Source of the DNA: Fen-1364 sp049515135
GTDB lineage: Bacteria > Spirochaetota > Spirochaetia > SZUA-6 > Fen-1364
DNA length: 64,000 bases
NCBI GenBank assembly: GCA_049515135.1
Contig: JBEKUJ010000008.1
Span: 62,001-126,000, forward strand
Direction: 5' to 3'
Of this stretch, positions 54,427 to 62,351 are shown one piece after another; within the stretch, counting starts at the first letter, position 1; each line of letters opens with the position of its first letter. The translations under genes and the position numbers were made by a program. The notes beneath the pieces are model-generated. The model was not told the origin of the DNA and did no database searches. It saw nothing but the letters and a program-made list of their open reading frames with translations.

Positions 54427-55923
54427 CTACGCTTCATGATGAGCTAAGCGAAGAATCTTTTCTTCGGTCGCATCTTCTCTCGCAAATTCTCCAGTAACTT
54501 GCCCGTCCGCCATTATCAGGATTCTGTCACAAATGCCTAATATCTCTGGTAGCTCAGACGAAATCATAAGAATTGAAACTCCATCATTGCTCAACTTCTG
54601 CATTAGTGAATAGATTTCCGCCTTCGCGCCTACGTCTATTCCTCTCGTTGGTTCATCAAGGATGATTAACCGCGGCAATGTTAATAGCCATTTGCCCAAC
54701 ACCATTTTTTGTTGATTGCCCCCGCTTATGTTTTTTGCTAGCTGATTAATATCATCTGCACCTCTTATGTCGAGCTTTTTCACAATTTCCTTGGCCTGTA
54801 GTCTTTCCTTTCGGGGAACAATAAATCCCGCCTTATTGCTGATTTTCTTTAAGATTGGCAAGGTGCAATTCTCCCTAATCGATAGTATTTCTATCAATCC
54901 TTCTTCTCGCCTATCTTCCGTAACAAATGCTACGCGTTGCTTTTTCGAGTCCGATGGGTTTCTTATTCTTACCTTTTTCCCCTCTATGGATATTTCACCT
55001 TGCTCGTAAGGATCGACCCCAAAGATGCACCTAGCTAGTTCTGTTCTTCCTGATCCAACTAATCCTGCAATTCCCAAGATTTCGCCCGAGCAAACGTCTA
55101 AGTCGATTGAATGCAACGCTCGCTTTCGCTTCAAACCTCTGATGCTGAGTATTTTCTCACCTCTTGAGCGTTTCTCTTTTTGGGGAAAAATGAGATCGCT
55201 TGATTTGCCTGTCATCATTTTAATCAAGCCCGATTTATCGACTTGTCCGGTTTCTCTTGTTCCAATTACTTCTCCGTTTCTAAGAACGGTCACTCGGTTA
55301 GTGATCAAGCCAATTTCCTCGAGCCTGTGCGAAATATATACTATAGTTATTCCTGATTCTCTTAACGATGATAAAATTTTAAACAAGTGCTCCGTTTCAT
55401 TTACATCGAAAGCCGAGCTCGGCTCATCCATAATTATGATCTTTGCGTTTTGCGCTAAGCACTTTAAGATCTCAATATACCGTTGCTGAGAAGGCCCTAA
55501 CTGATCAATAGTAATTCTCGGATCAAGCGTAACATTTATTGCATGAAGTAGTCGGCTCGTGTTAGAATATATAGATCTTCCGTCTATTAATCTAATTTTT
55601 GTTAGGGGCTCGGTCCCCAAAAAAACATTTTCAGCAACATTCAGATGTGGAATAAGACGAGGCTCTTGATAAACCATAGCAATACCAAGTTTTTGTCCAA
55701 TGCGAGGACTGGATATTTTGACCTTCTTTCTATCAAGGTATATTTCGCCTTCATCCGCTTGATAGGCGCCCACAATTATCTTCGATAAAGTGGATTTTCC
55801 AGCGCCATTCTCGCCCACCAAGCCGTGAATCTCACCTTTTGTGCAATCGAAATACACTTTTTGCAGAGCAAGCGTACCTCCAAATGAAATGCTAATGTTC
55901 TTCATCTCAAGAATTGTCTCACT
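54427..55923 (-). CDS. RbsA-type sugar ABC transporter ATPase
   Basis: A 498-residue protein with two ABC ATPase domains. Domain 1 has Walker A GENGAGKST and Walker B IIIMDEPSS with an atypical signature (LGPSQQRY); domain 2 has a degenerate Walker A (GLVGSGRTE), signature ISGGNQQK and LIILDEPTRG. This is the RbsA/MglA arrangement. The 240-bp gap to the binding-protein gene contains the large hairpin at 56100-56145. Start ATG 55923. Confidence 0.93.
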   Translation of the reverse strand, partial: SETILEMKNISISFGGTLALQKVYFDCTKGEIHGLVGENGAGKSTLSKIIVGAYQADEGEIYLDRKKVKISSPRIGQKLGIAMVYQEPRLIPHLNVAENVFLGTEPLTKIRLIDGRSIYSNTSRLLHAINVTLDPRITIDQLGPSQQRYIEILKCLAQNAKIIIMDEPSSAFDVNETEHLFKILSSLRESGITIVYISHRLEEIGLITNRVTVLRNGEVIGTRETGQVDKSGLIKMMTGKSSDLIFPQKEKRSRGEKILSIRGLKRKRALHSIDLDVCSGEILGIAGLVGSGRTELARCIFGVDPYEQGEISIEGKKVRIRNPSDSKKQRVAFVTEDRREEGLIEILSIRENCTLPILKKISNKAGFIVPRKERLQAKEIVKKLDIRGADDINQLAKNISGGNQQKMVLGKWLLTLPRLIILDEPTRGIDVGAKAEIYSLMQKLSNDGVSILMISSELPEILGICDRILIMADGQVTGEFAREDATEEKILRLAHHEA

Positions 55924-56099
55924 CATTTCTTTGCCGCTTCCCACGAAATTATCACAGCCTGCCTTTCACTGAGGTTAGAAAAGCAATTCTCCCCGTCATC
56001 CTTCTTCGGGCGCGTTCCCGATCATGCACACCAATCGTCCTCAATATTCCTGAGTACATTCTTCTCGCACGCGGACCAATTATACCAAAGGTCACAAGT

Positions 56100-56145
56100 C
56101 TGATAATAGTATATGTGCTTTAGGCGGCACACATACTATTATCAG
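56100..56145 (-). terminator. 18-bp inverted repeat between binding-protein and ATPase genes
   Basis: Arms 56100-56117 and 56128-56145 match with one G-T mismatch around a 10-nt loop. On the transcript the hairpin lies 18 bp after the stop of the binding-protein gene. There is no U-run after it, so it probably acts as an mRNA-stabilising or attenuating element that keeps binding-protein expression above that of the membrane parts. Confidence 0.7.
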
Positions 56146-56162
56146 AGCTATTGGTCCTCTTA

Positions 56163-57236
56163 CTATCTAAATTGCTTCGGGATCCATTGATCGGGCAGCT
56201 TAAGATCAAGAGGAAGCGCGTCCGCTTTGCCCGGTTTCACATAGCGACCTACATTTTCCTGGGTCACAACAAATCCAGGACAATTCACAATGTGCGGAAC
56301 CGGAACGCCGTTAAGAATGTCAACAGCGAGACGAACCGCCTCCATCCCCATCCAAGTCGGATACGAGATCATGAAGGCTGGAAATTTCTGGTCGACCATC
56401 TGTTTGGCGAACCTGTTATTATCGTCCAGTGCGGTGAACGGCGGCACCTTCAATCCTGCGTCGATATATGCAGAAACCGCACCTCCGCCCTGAAGCGCGC
56501 TATCGCTCCAGACGCCGTCAATCTTGTTCCCGTACTTCTGAATGAGGGTCGCCATCTTCGTCTTGCCCTGAACGACCGACCAGTCGGTGAACTCTTGGGC
56601 AAGCACATTAATCCCAGGAAGGTTTTTCAACGCTTCTTTCACTCCGTCTTCCCTTTGGATGGCCGGTCCTGCTCCTGCTGTGCCGCTCAACATTACGATA
56701 TTGCCCTTTCCATTGAGCTGTTTTCCCAGCCACTCCATTGAGAGTCTTCCTGCAGTGACATTATCGCCGCTAGCGACGCTAACCCAGTTGGAGGTTGTAA
56801 GAATCCTGTCCACAACTACGACCGGGATCCCCTTTGCCATCACACGATCAACTACGGGACTCAAAGCATCTGCAACTGCAGGACTCAGTATCAAGCAATC
56901 GATCCCCTTAACAAGCAGATCTTCAACGTCCTTTATTTGTTTGGCAGGACTGTCTTGCGCATCCGTCTCATATAGATTGCTGATTTCAGGGTATTTGGAC
57001 GCCTCATATTCGAGATGGCTAACCATAAATACGCGCCACTCATTGGAGATAGACGCATTACTGAAGCCGATCTTCCATGGCGGGGCTTTTTTGTACTGTA
57101 AAGTATCTACAACGTTGTTGCCACTCTGCAACTTCAAGTAGGGACTATTTTGCTGAGAGTACGCAAGCCCTGCTGACCCTATCATCAGCAAAATCAAACA
57201 GGTGGCAAACGCAAGGACCTTTGTGTGACTTTTCAT
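56163..57236 (-). CDS. RbsB-type sugar ABC transporter substrate-binding protein
   Basis: A 357-residue periplasmic protein with a signal peptide (about residues 1-26, ending AYSQ) followed by a type I periplasmic-binding fold (Peripla_BP_4), including the PWKIGFSNASISNEWR start and the PVVVVDRILTTSNWVSVASGDN hinge-side segment. First gene of the cluster; a long 5' leader and promoter region precede it. GAGGAAAG lies before the ATG at 57236. Ligand not predictable; a sugar or sugar acid amide fits the neighbours. Confidence 0.9.
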   Translation of the reverse strand: MKSHTKVLAFATCLILLMIGSAGLAYSQQNSPYLKLQSGNNVVDTLQYKKAPPWKIGFSNASISNEWRVFMVSHLEYEASKYPEISNLYETDAQDSPAKQIKDVEDLLVKGIDCLILSPAVADALSPVVDRVMAKGIPVVVVDRILTTSNWVSVASGDNVTAGRLSMEWLGKQLNGKGNIVMLSGTAGAGPAIQREDGVKEALKNLPGINVLAQEFTDWSVVQGKTKMATLIQKYGNKIDGVWSDSALQGGGAVSAYIDAGLKVPPFTALDDNNRFAKQMVDQKFPAFMISYPTWMGMEAVRLAVDILNGVPVPHIVNCPGFVVTQENVGRYVKPGKADALPLDLKLPDQWIPKQFR

Positions 57237-57564
57237 TCTTTCCTCCTTGACTCGCATTTAGTTCGGCTCTTCTGCTAGGCAACCAAAGTTTCAGAGCGAT
57301 TCTTTCCTATCCCCCTCCTTTCTATTGGTAGCACAACCTTGACAATTCCATACCCACGAAGCGCGCTTCAATGCCGCAATCGTATCCGCTGCTAGCAATT
57401 AGCGACCACTTATTAAACCCAACTGCCCTGGTTCCCTGAATACCGCTGTACCAGTGCCACCCCCATTGAGATGTTAGCGACCTCCCACCAAGCTCTGCCT
57501 CGGATTAACTGCATTAGTCGAAACCATATCCTAAAGATTGGAAAACGATTGTTAGGCGTTTTGT

Positions 57565-57630
57565 GTATACTTTCATTATACGTCTCGTATACTACAAGTG
57601 CACTTTATACCGTCCAGGACACTTTGTCAA
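57565..57630 (-). promoter_or_regulatory. candidate promoter and paired GTATAC operators of the transport operon
   Basis: On the minus strand a TTGACA (57625-57630) is followed after 15 nt by TATAAA (57604-57609). A TATAAT (57575-57580) lies between two identical GTATAC palindromes (57587-57592 and 57565-57570), spaced 22 bp centre to centre, i.e. about two helical turns. Each is embedded in AGTATAC, resembling FCD-GntR sites. The binding-protein ATG is about 330 bp downstream; the rest of the 57237-57560 leader shows nothing recognisable. Confidence 0.5.
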
Positions 57631-57788
57631 GAAAAAAGTCTTTCCAGCAAGATGAGATTTTTCGCGGAATGCTTCTAGCCAGGATTTCTCACACCTATAA
57701 TTGAAAAATGCCTTCCGTTTCGGCATAAATGTTTTGCCACAAACAAAATACCGAAGGACGGAAAGGCCAAACGATGCAAACACACTGT

Positions 57789-58150
57789 AGTGCCAACCGC
57801 CAAGGCGGAACGGTGTCGGACATCACCTACATTCCCACCGCCGAGGGGTGAATGTACCTGTGCGTCATGCTGGACTTGTACTCACGCCGCGTCGTGGGGG
57901 GGTCGATGGGACCGGGGGCTGGGGGTGGAGTTGGCGGTGCGGGCGTTGCTGGTGGCCGTTCTTCGCCGCCGACCGCCTCGGGAGGCTTGCCGTGCCTCCT
58001 CTCTGTCTCGATAGATCCGCCAGCGGATCAACTCGGCTCGTAAGGTCTTGAAAAATGACTCCGCACACGCGTTGTCCCACTGGTGTTGCACTCTGACCGT
58101 GGGGGGCAGTACTGCGCCGCAGCGTTTCGTCGCCGCCTGAGGGACCACGG
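57789..58150. pseudogene. rearranged IS3-family orfB relics (head-to-head)
   Basis: On the plus strand (about 57811-57911) the frame reads SDITYIPTAEG, stop, MYLCVMLDLYSRRVVG, an rve-domain piece in which Trp has become a stop codon. On the minus strand (about 57990-58100) it reads QWDNACAESFFKTLRAELIR, the later Glu-containing piece of the same domain. The two pieces point in opposite directions, so an inversion and deletion have occurred. Confidence 0.75.
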
Positions 58151-58235
58151 CATCCGACAGAGTACGAGCCGCAAGGGGCCGGGTAGCTCTGGGCGGTTAC
58201 TCGCCCAGAGCCCCCACAGACCCCTACGTGCGTAA

Positions 58236-58275
58236 TTCCCCAGTAGTATGTGGTTAACCACATACTACTGGGGAA
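58236..58275. repeat. 40-bp perfect palindrome
   Basis: Two 20-bp arms meet without a spacer at 58255/58256 (centre GGTTAACC). The palindrome lies between the IS3 relics and the IS110 relic. It could be two abutting inverted termini or a fold-back junction. Confidence 0.9.
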
Positions 58276-58356
58276 AACCCGCCGTACGGAATTTCAGGGG
58301 GGAGGATGGAAACGTCGGCATCATTCGAAGCCCGGTCCGCGCCATCCTTCTACCCG

Positions 58357-58938
58357 ACAGCCAGTATAACGGGCTGGACGTGCACAAGGAGTCCATCGCT
58401 GTGGCCTACGCTCCTGATGCACAGGGCAGTGAAGGGATCTATCTGGGGCCGATCGGCACCCGCCAGTGCGACATCGACAAGATGATCAAGCAACTGCATT
58501 CCAAGGCCAGTCATCTGGTGTTCGTCTACGAGGCAGGCCCCAGCGGCTATTGGCTGTATCGCTATCTTCAGCTTAAAGGGCAGGAGTGTAGCGTGACCGC
58601 TCCATCTCTGATTCCGCGAAAGTCAGGCAACAAGGTGAAGACCGACCGAAGGGTGCGTTACAGCTTGCCTGTCTGCTTCGCTCTGGGGATCTGAGCTCGG
58701 TGTACGTGCCAAGCCTGCAGGATGAATCGGTGAGGGATCCGTGCCGCCTGAGAGAGGATCTTCTGGGCGATCTAAACTCGGCCAAGCTGCGAGTGAAATC
58801 CTTTCTGCTTCGCCACGACATTCGCTACGAGGGAAAGGACTCCTATTGGTATCTGCGCAGGCTCTTCGAGGAACTCCCAACCGCACGAACAGAGGTCGAT
58901 CTCCTCAAACTGGCCCCGTTCCGCGACAAGACACCCTG
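58357..58938 (+). pseudogene. IS110-family transposase relic
   Basis: The frame begins QYNGLDVHKESIAVAYAPDA with the first catalytic Asp of the DEDD domain and contains FVYEAGPSGYWLYRYLQ (Glu) and PRKSGNKVKTDRR. One base is missing after KTDRR (near 58655); restoring it gives DALQLA and joins to VYVPSLQDESVRDPCRLRED, which continues to 58938. The C-terminal half with the Ser motif is absent. Not functional. Confidence 0.82.
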
Positions 58939-59089
58939 ACTCTACAAGGTGGGGTTCAGCGTACGCTTACGCGATACCTCCTAACTCCACAAGCTTGACT
59001 TCAGCAGACACTTACAGCGGGTGCGCGAAGACTACATTTTCCACGGGTCAAAAAGTCCAGAGAAAGCAAAAAAGAATAGATTCAGCGAT

Positions 59090-60610
59090 CTATAGCATTG
59101 CCCCTATCTGCCATGGAGCGAATTCCAAATCTCCGAATCCATGAATCTCGCTTTGTGTTTTACGTCCTGAAGCAGTGGCAAGAATCAAATCGAAAATCCT
59201 GTGGCCAATTTCTTCAAGAGTACGTTCCTCATCCACTACGACGCCACAATTAAGATCAAAGTCTTCAATTAAACGATGGTAAGTAGGAGTATTAGAAGCG
59301 AGTTTAAGGACTGGCACTGGCTTATTGCCAACTGGCGTTCCACGACCGGTTGTAAAACAAACAATATTAGCTCCGCCCGCAACCTTCGCGGTTACGGAGA
59401 TAGTGTCATGTGAAGTCGCATCCATAAAAACGAGTCCCGGACCTTTGATTGGCTCAGCATATTCGCAGAAGTCAACGAGGTTTGACGATCCCCCTTTCAT
59501 TACAGCGCCTAGGGATTTCTCGGCAATCGTGGAAATGCCTCCCTTTTTATTTCCTGGAGAAGGATTATTATTGATCTCTGCATTATTCTTTGCGGCATAT
59601 TTCTTCCACCACTTGATCGCCTCGACAATTTTATTTGCGACCTCTATATTGGCTGCTCTCCGTATAAGAAGATGCTCCGCACCAAAAATTTCGGGTGTTT
59701 CACTAAGAACTGCGGTTCCACCGTTCTTGACTATAAGATCAGCCGCAACGCCAAGCGCCGGATTAGCCGTTATCCCAGAAAAAGCGTCAGAACCTCCGCA
59801 TTCCAAGCCAAGGATTAAATGGCTAGCAGAGACGGCAGTCCGCTTGGCACTATTAGCTTGTGGGAGCCAGTCCAATATCATTTCAATGCCCGCCCGGACA
59901 GTCTTATCGGTTCCACCAATATGTTGGATTGTTAAGGTTTTAAGGTGAGGACTTTCTTGGAGCATTGTGTTTGCTATCAATGAATCAATACTGTTATCCT
60001 CGCATCCCAATCCGATAATAATCGTAGCGAAGAAATTAGGATGAAGTGCGTAACCTGCCAATACGCGCTGTAGAAATTGCAAGCCAAGACCTGGATTGCC
60101 GCAGCCCGTGCTATGTGCAAAGGAAACGACTCCGTCAATGTTGGGGTAGTTTCTTAGAACATCTTCATTGAAATATCTCGCAATTTTATCGGCAACTGAA
60201 GCCGCGCACATCACGGTAGGTAAGATTCCAATATAATTCCGCGTCGCGATCCGGCCGTCGGCTCGAATAATACCAAGAAATGATGCTTGGCTCGCTTCAG
60301 GCAGGAGTTCGGTTGGCTTGATATCGATTGCAAAGTCATAGTCGCGATTGAAATCGTTAACAGATAGATTATGTGTGTGGACGTGCTGTCCGGCATTGAT
60401 ATCCCTGCTTGCAAAACCGATAATCTGGCCATATTTCTTCACCGGCATACCTTCAAGAATTTTTTGGCATGCAACCTTGTGGCCTACCTCTATTGGTTCG
60501 GTAATGACCAAATCTTCTTCAGGGATTCTTGAACCGACAGGGAGCTGGACAAGAGCTACTACTACATTGTCCACCGGGTGTAAACGAATAGTCTGCCTTT
60601 TTCTATTCAA
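59090..60610 (-). CDS. UxaA-family altronate/galactarate dehydratase-like protein
   Basis: A 506-residue dehydratase. An N-terminal SAF domain (about residues 5-85, with DNVVVALVQLPVG and GHKVA) is followed by the UxaA core: GRIATRNYIGILPTVMCAAS, the HSTGCGNPG cysteine loop, GLGCEDNS, GLECGGSDAFSGITANPA and FTTGRGTPVGNKPVP. Full length for the family, which dehydrates altronate, galactarate or related acids to 2-keto-3-deoxy acids. The best start is a TTG at 60610 behind GGGAGG. It is separated from the main operon by the IS3/IS110 relics, and an IS630 copy sits about 90 bp upstream of its start. Confidence 0.87.
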   Translation of the reverse strand: MNRKRQTIRLHPVDNVVVALVQLPVGSRIPEEDLVITEPIEVGHKVACQKILEGMPVKKYGQIIGFASRDINAGQHVHTHNLSVNDFNRDYDFAIDIKPTELLPEASQASFLGIIRADGRIATRNYIGILPTVMCAASVADKIARYFNEDVLRNYPNIDGVVSFAHSTGCGNPGLGLQFLQRVLAGYALHPNFFATIIIGLGCEDNSIDSLIANTMLQESPHLKTLTIQHIGGTDKTVRAGIEMILDWLPQANSAKRTAVSASHLILGLECGGSDAFSGITANPALGVAADLIVKNGGTAVLSETPEIFGAEHLLIRRAANIEVANKIVEAIKWWKKYAAKNNAEINNNPSPGNKKGGISTIAEKSLGAVMKGGSSNLVDFCEYAEPIKGPGLVFMDATSHDTISVTAKVAGGANIVCFTTGRGTPVGNKPVPVLKLASNTPTYHRLIEDFDLNCGVVVDEERTLEEIGHRIFDLILATASGRKTQSEIHGFGDLEFAPWQIGAML

Positions 60611-60754
60611 TTCGATCGACCTCCCAGCGTGACTATAGCATATGGCAGGAGGTACCAACAAGCTCAGAATCGCTGTGTCTCACTGATTCATGAACATTTA
60701 TTGAGCTTCGCATAAAATCTAGACACGGATCTTTTCTTGTGGAATAATGCCCTC

Positions 60755-61249
60755 ATGGAGAGGGGAATAAGAAGACTTCAGAAGTTGCGTGAGCGACGGC
60801 AAAAAGCAGTCGCACTTTTCGAGCAGGGTGAGCGACAAGCGACCGTCGCTCAGATCTTGAGAGTCAGTAAACAAAGTGTCAGCCAGTGGTACTTGGCCTG
60901 GCAGAATGGCGATCTTCGGCGGTTGAATGGAGCCACACGCGCAGGAAGAAAGCCACGACTTCAAGCTGATCAATTGGCCCTTATCGAGAAGGAACTACTT
61001 CGCGGGGCGGCAGCCCAGGGTTTTGCAACCGATTTGTGGACACTCCCTCGGGTGGCCGATCTGATTAGAAAGCTCACGGGGGTGAGTTATCATGCGGGTC
61101 ACGCGTGGAAGATCTTGAAGCTGATGGGGTGGAGTCTCCAACGACCGACCCTGCGTGCCAAAGAGCGCGACGAAGCTGCAGTGCAGCAGTGGAACACCCA
61201 GACTTGGGCCAAGGTAAAAAAAACGCCCAAAACTGCCACGCATGGATAG
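60755..61249 (+). CDS. IS630-family transposase, HTH part (OrfA)
   Basis: A 164-residue frame with the HTH motif ATVAQILRVSKQSVSQWYLA and a second winged-helix region (TDLWTLPRVADLIRKLTG). It ends just after a run of eight A (61216-61223). A -1 slip there would continue into the DDE frame, giving one transposase of about 340 residues, a known strategy in IS630 elements. ATG 60755 is used; a TTG six codons earlier is possible. Confidence 0.8.
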   Translation: MERGIRRLQKLRERRQKAVALFEQGERQATVAQILRVSKQSVSQWYLAWQNGDLRRLNGATRAGRKPRLQADQLALIEKELLRGAAAQGFATDLWTLPRVADLIRKLTGVSYHAGHAWKILKLMGWSLQRPTLRAKERDEAAVQQWNTQTWAKVKKTPKTATHG

Positions 61250-61782
61250 TTTTCCTCGATGAAAGCGGCATTTCTCAGAAGCCGTCAATCAGACGTACAT
61301 GGGCACCACGAGGCAAGACGCCCGTGGTGCGCTATCCGTTCAACTGGAAAAAGCTTTCGATCTGTTCTGCCATCGGCTACCGTTGGGATGGGAAACGGTG
61401 TCGGCTGTATTTTCGCATGGTCGCGGGAAGCTTCACCGACGAGAAGCTGATTGAGTTCCTTGTCCAATTGCGAATGCAATTTCGGGGTAAGAAAGTCATC
61501 CTCGTATGGGATGGTTTGCCCTCACATCGCAGCAACATAATGAAAGAGTACTTGGAAAAGCAAACTCGGTGGCTGACTGCTATTCGGCTACCTTCTTATG
61601 CGCCCGATCTGAACCCTGTTGAGAGTTTATGGGGGAACATCCAAGGAAAGGAACTTGCAAACCGTTCCGTCGATGACCTCGGCGGAATGGTTGAAGGGGT
61701 ACGCGAAGGTTTCTCTCGAATCAATTCACAGGGTGAGCTCCTACAGTCTTTTCTCAGACATGCTGGGCTTTGTTTCGACTGA
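61213..61782 (+). CDS. IS630-family transposase, DDE part (OrfB)
   Basis: Downstream of the A-run this frame encodes the catalytic domain: IVFLDESGISQKPS (first Asp-Glu), ILVWDGLPSHRS (second Asp) and PSYAPDLNPVESLWGNIQ (Glu). The frame is open upstream to 61105, but that part shadows OrfA. Expression presumably depends on -1 frameshifting from OrfA. It ends 27 bp before the right terminal repeat. Confidence 0.8.
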   Translation, partial: GKKNAQNCHAWIVFLDESGISQKPSIRRTWAPRGKTPVVRYPFNWKKLSICSAIGYRWDGKRCRLYFRMVAGSFTDEKLIEFLVQLRMQFRGKKVILVWDGLPSHRSNIMKEYLEKQTRWLTAIRLPSYAPDLNPVESLWGNIQGKELANRSVDDLGGMVEGVREGFSRINSQGELLQSFLRHAGLCFD

Positions 61783-61811
61783 AAGATCACTTGATTATGC
61801 GAGGCTCAATA

Positions 61812-62351
61812 GAAGAACCGTTAAGGCATACAACGCGGCGATTGTGAAGGCAGGTGTTCTACTCGATATGCACATTGACTCTGTTCGCCGGCTCTATTTT
61901 CCTTCGCTTTCCATTTCCATACGGCAGTCACGCCGTTAGAATTGGTGTTGATCCAAGTCTCTTCCGACACCGGACCCCAGCTAAGCAGCCGCATCCCGTA
62001 CAACTCAGTTACCGCCGGCGCTGCCGCGCCTGCCGCCGCGCTTTCCTGCACAACAGCCAGCCCAACGGGACCAAGCAAGATGTCTGCAAGAAGGAATTAC
62101 AGAGGATTTTCCCCGATAACATGACATGACGTTATATAATATAACATTACGGTACTCTTACAGCAAAGTTGAGCCCACCGCAGACAGTGCTTCTGGGCTA
62201 AAGCGGTCGATCTGCCAGGCTGGGGCGGAACTGCTCATCGAGCACACTGGAGGGATCTCGCGGGGCCACGCCACGAGCCTCGCGCTGAGTCCTGCGTGAA
62301 TCACCGCACGAGGATTTTCACGCCACACCCGGTCTCGTCTCAGTCTCCTAG
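61812..62351. other. gene-free stretch between IS630 and IS5 elements
   Basis: No supported gene. It contains an AT-rich 15-bp inverted repeat at 62131-62145. Frames on both strands show no family signature. Confidence 0.45.

Larger units (their letters stand above)
60701..61809 (+). mobile_element. IS630-family insertion sequence
   Basis: Terminal inverted repeats TTGAGCTTCGCATAA (from 60701) and its near-complement ending at 61809 enclose two overlapping transposase frames. TA dinucleotides at 60699-60700 and 61810-61811 fit the TA target duplication of this family. The element is 1109 bp and appears complete. Confidence 0.88.

Noticed and set aside
61821..62078. Minus-strand 85-codon frame between two insertion sequences
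   Set aside because: No recognisable homology and Ala-rich composition; lies in a non-coding gap.
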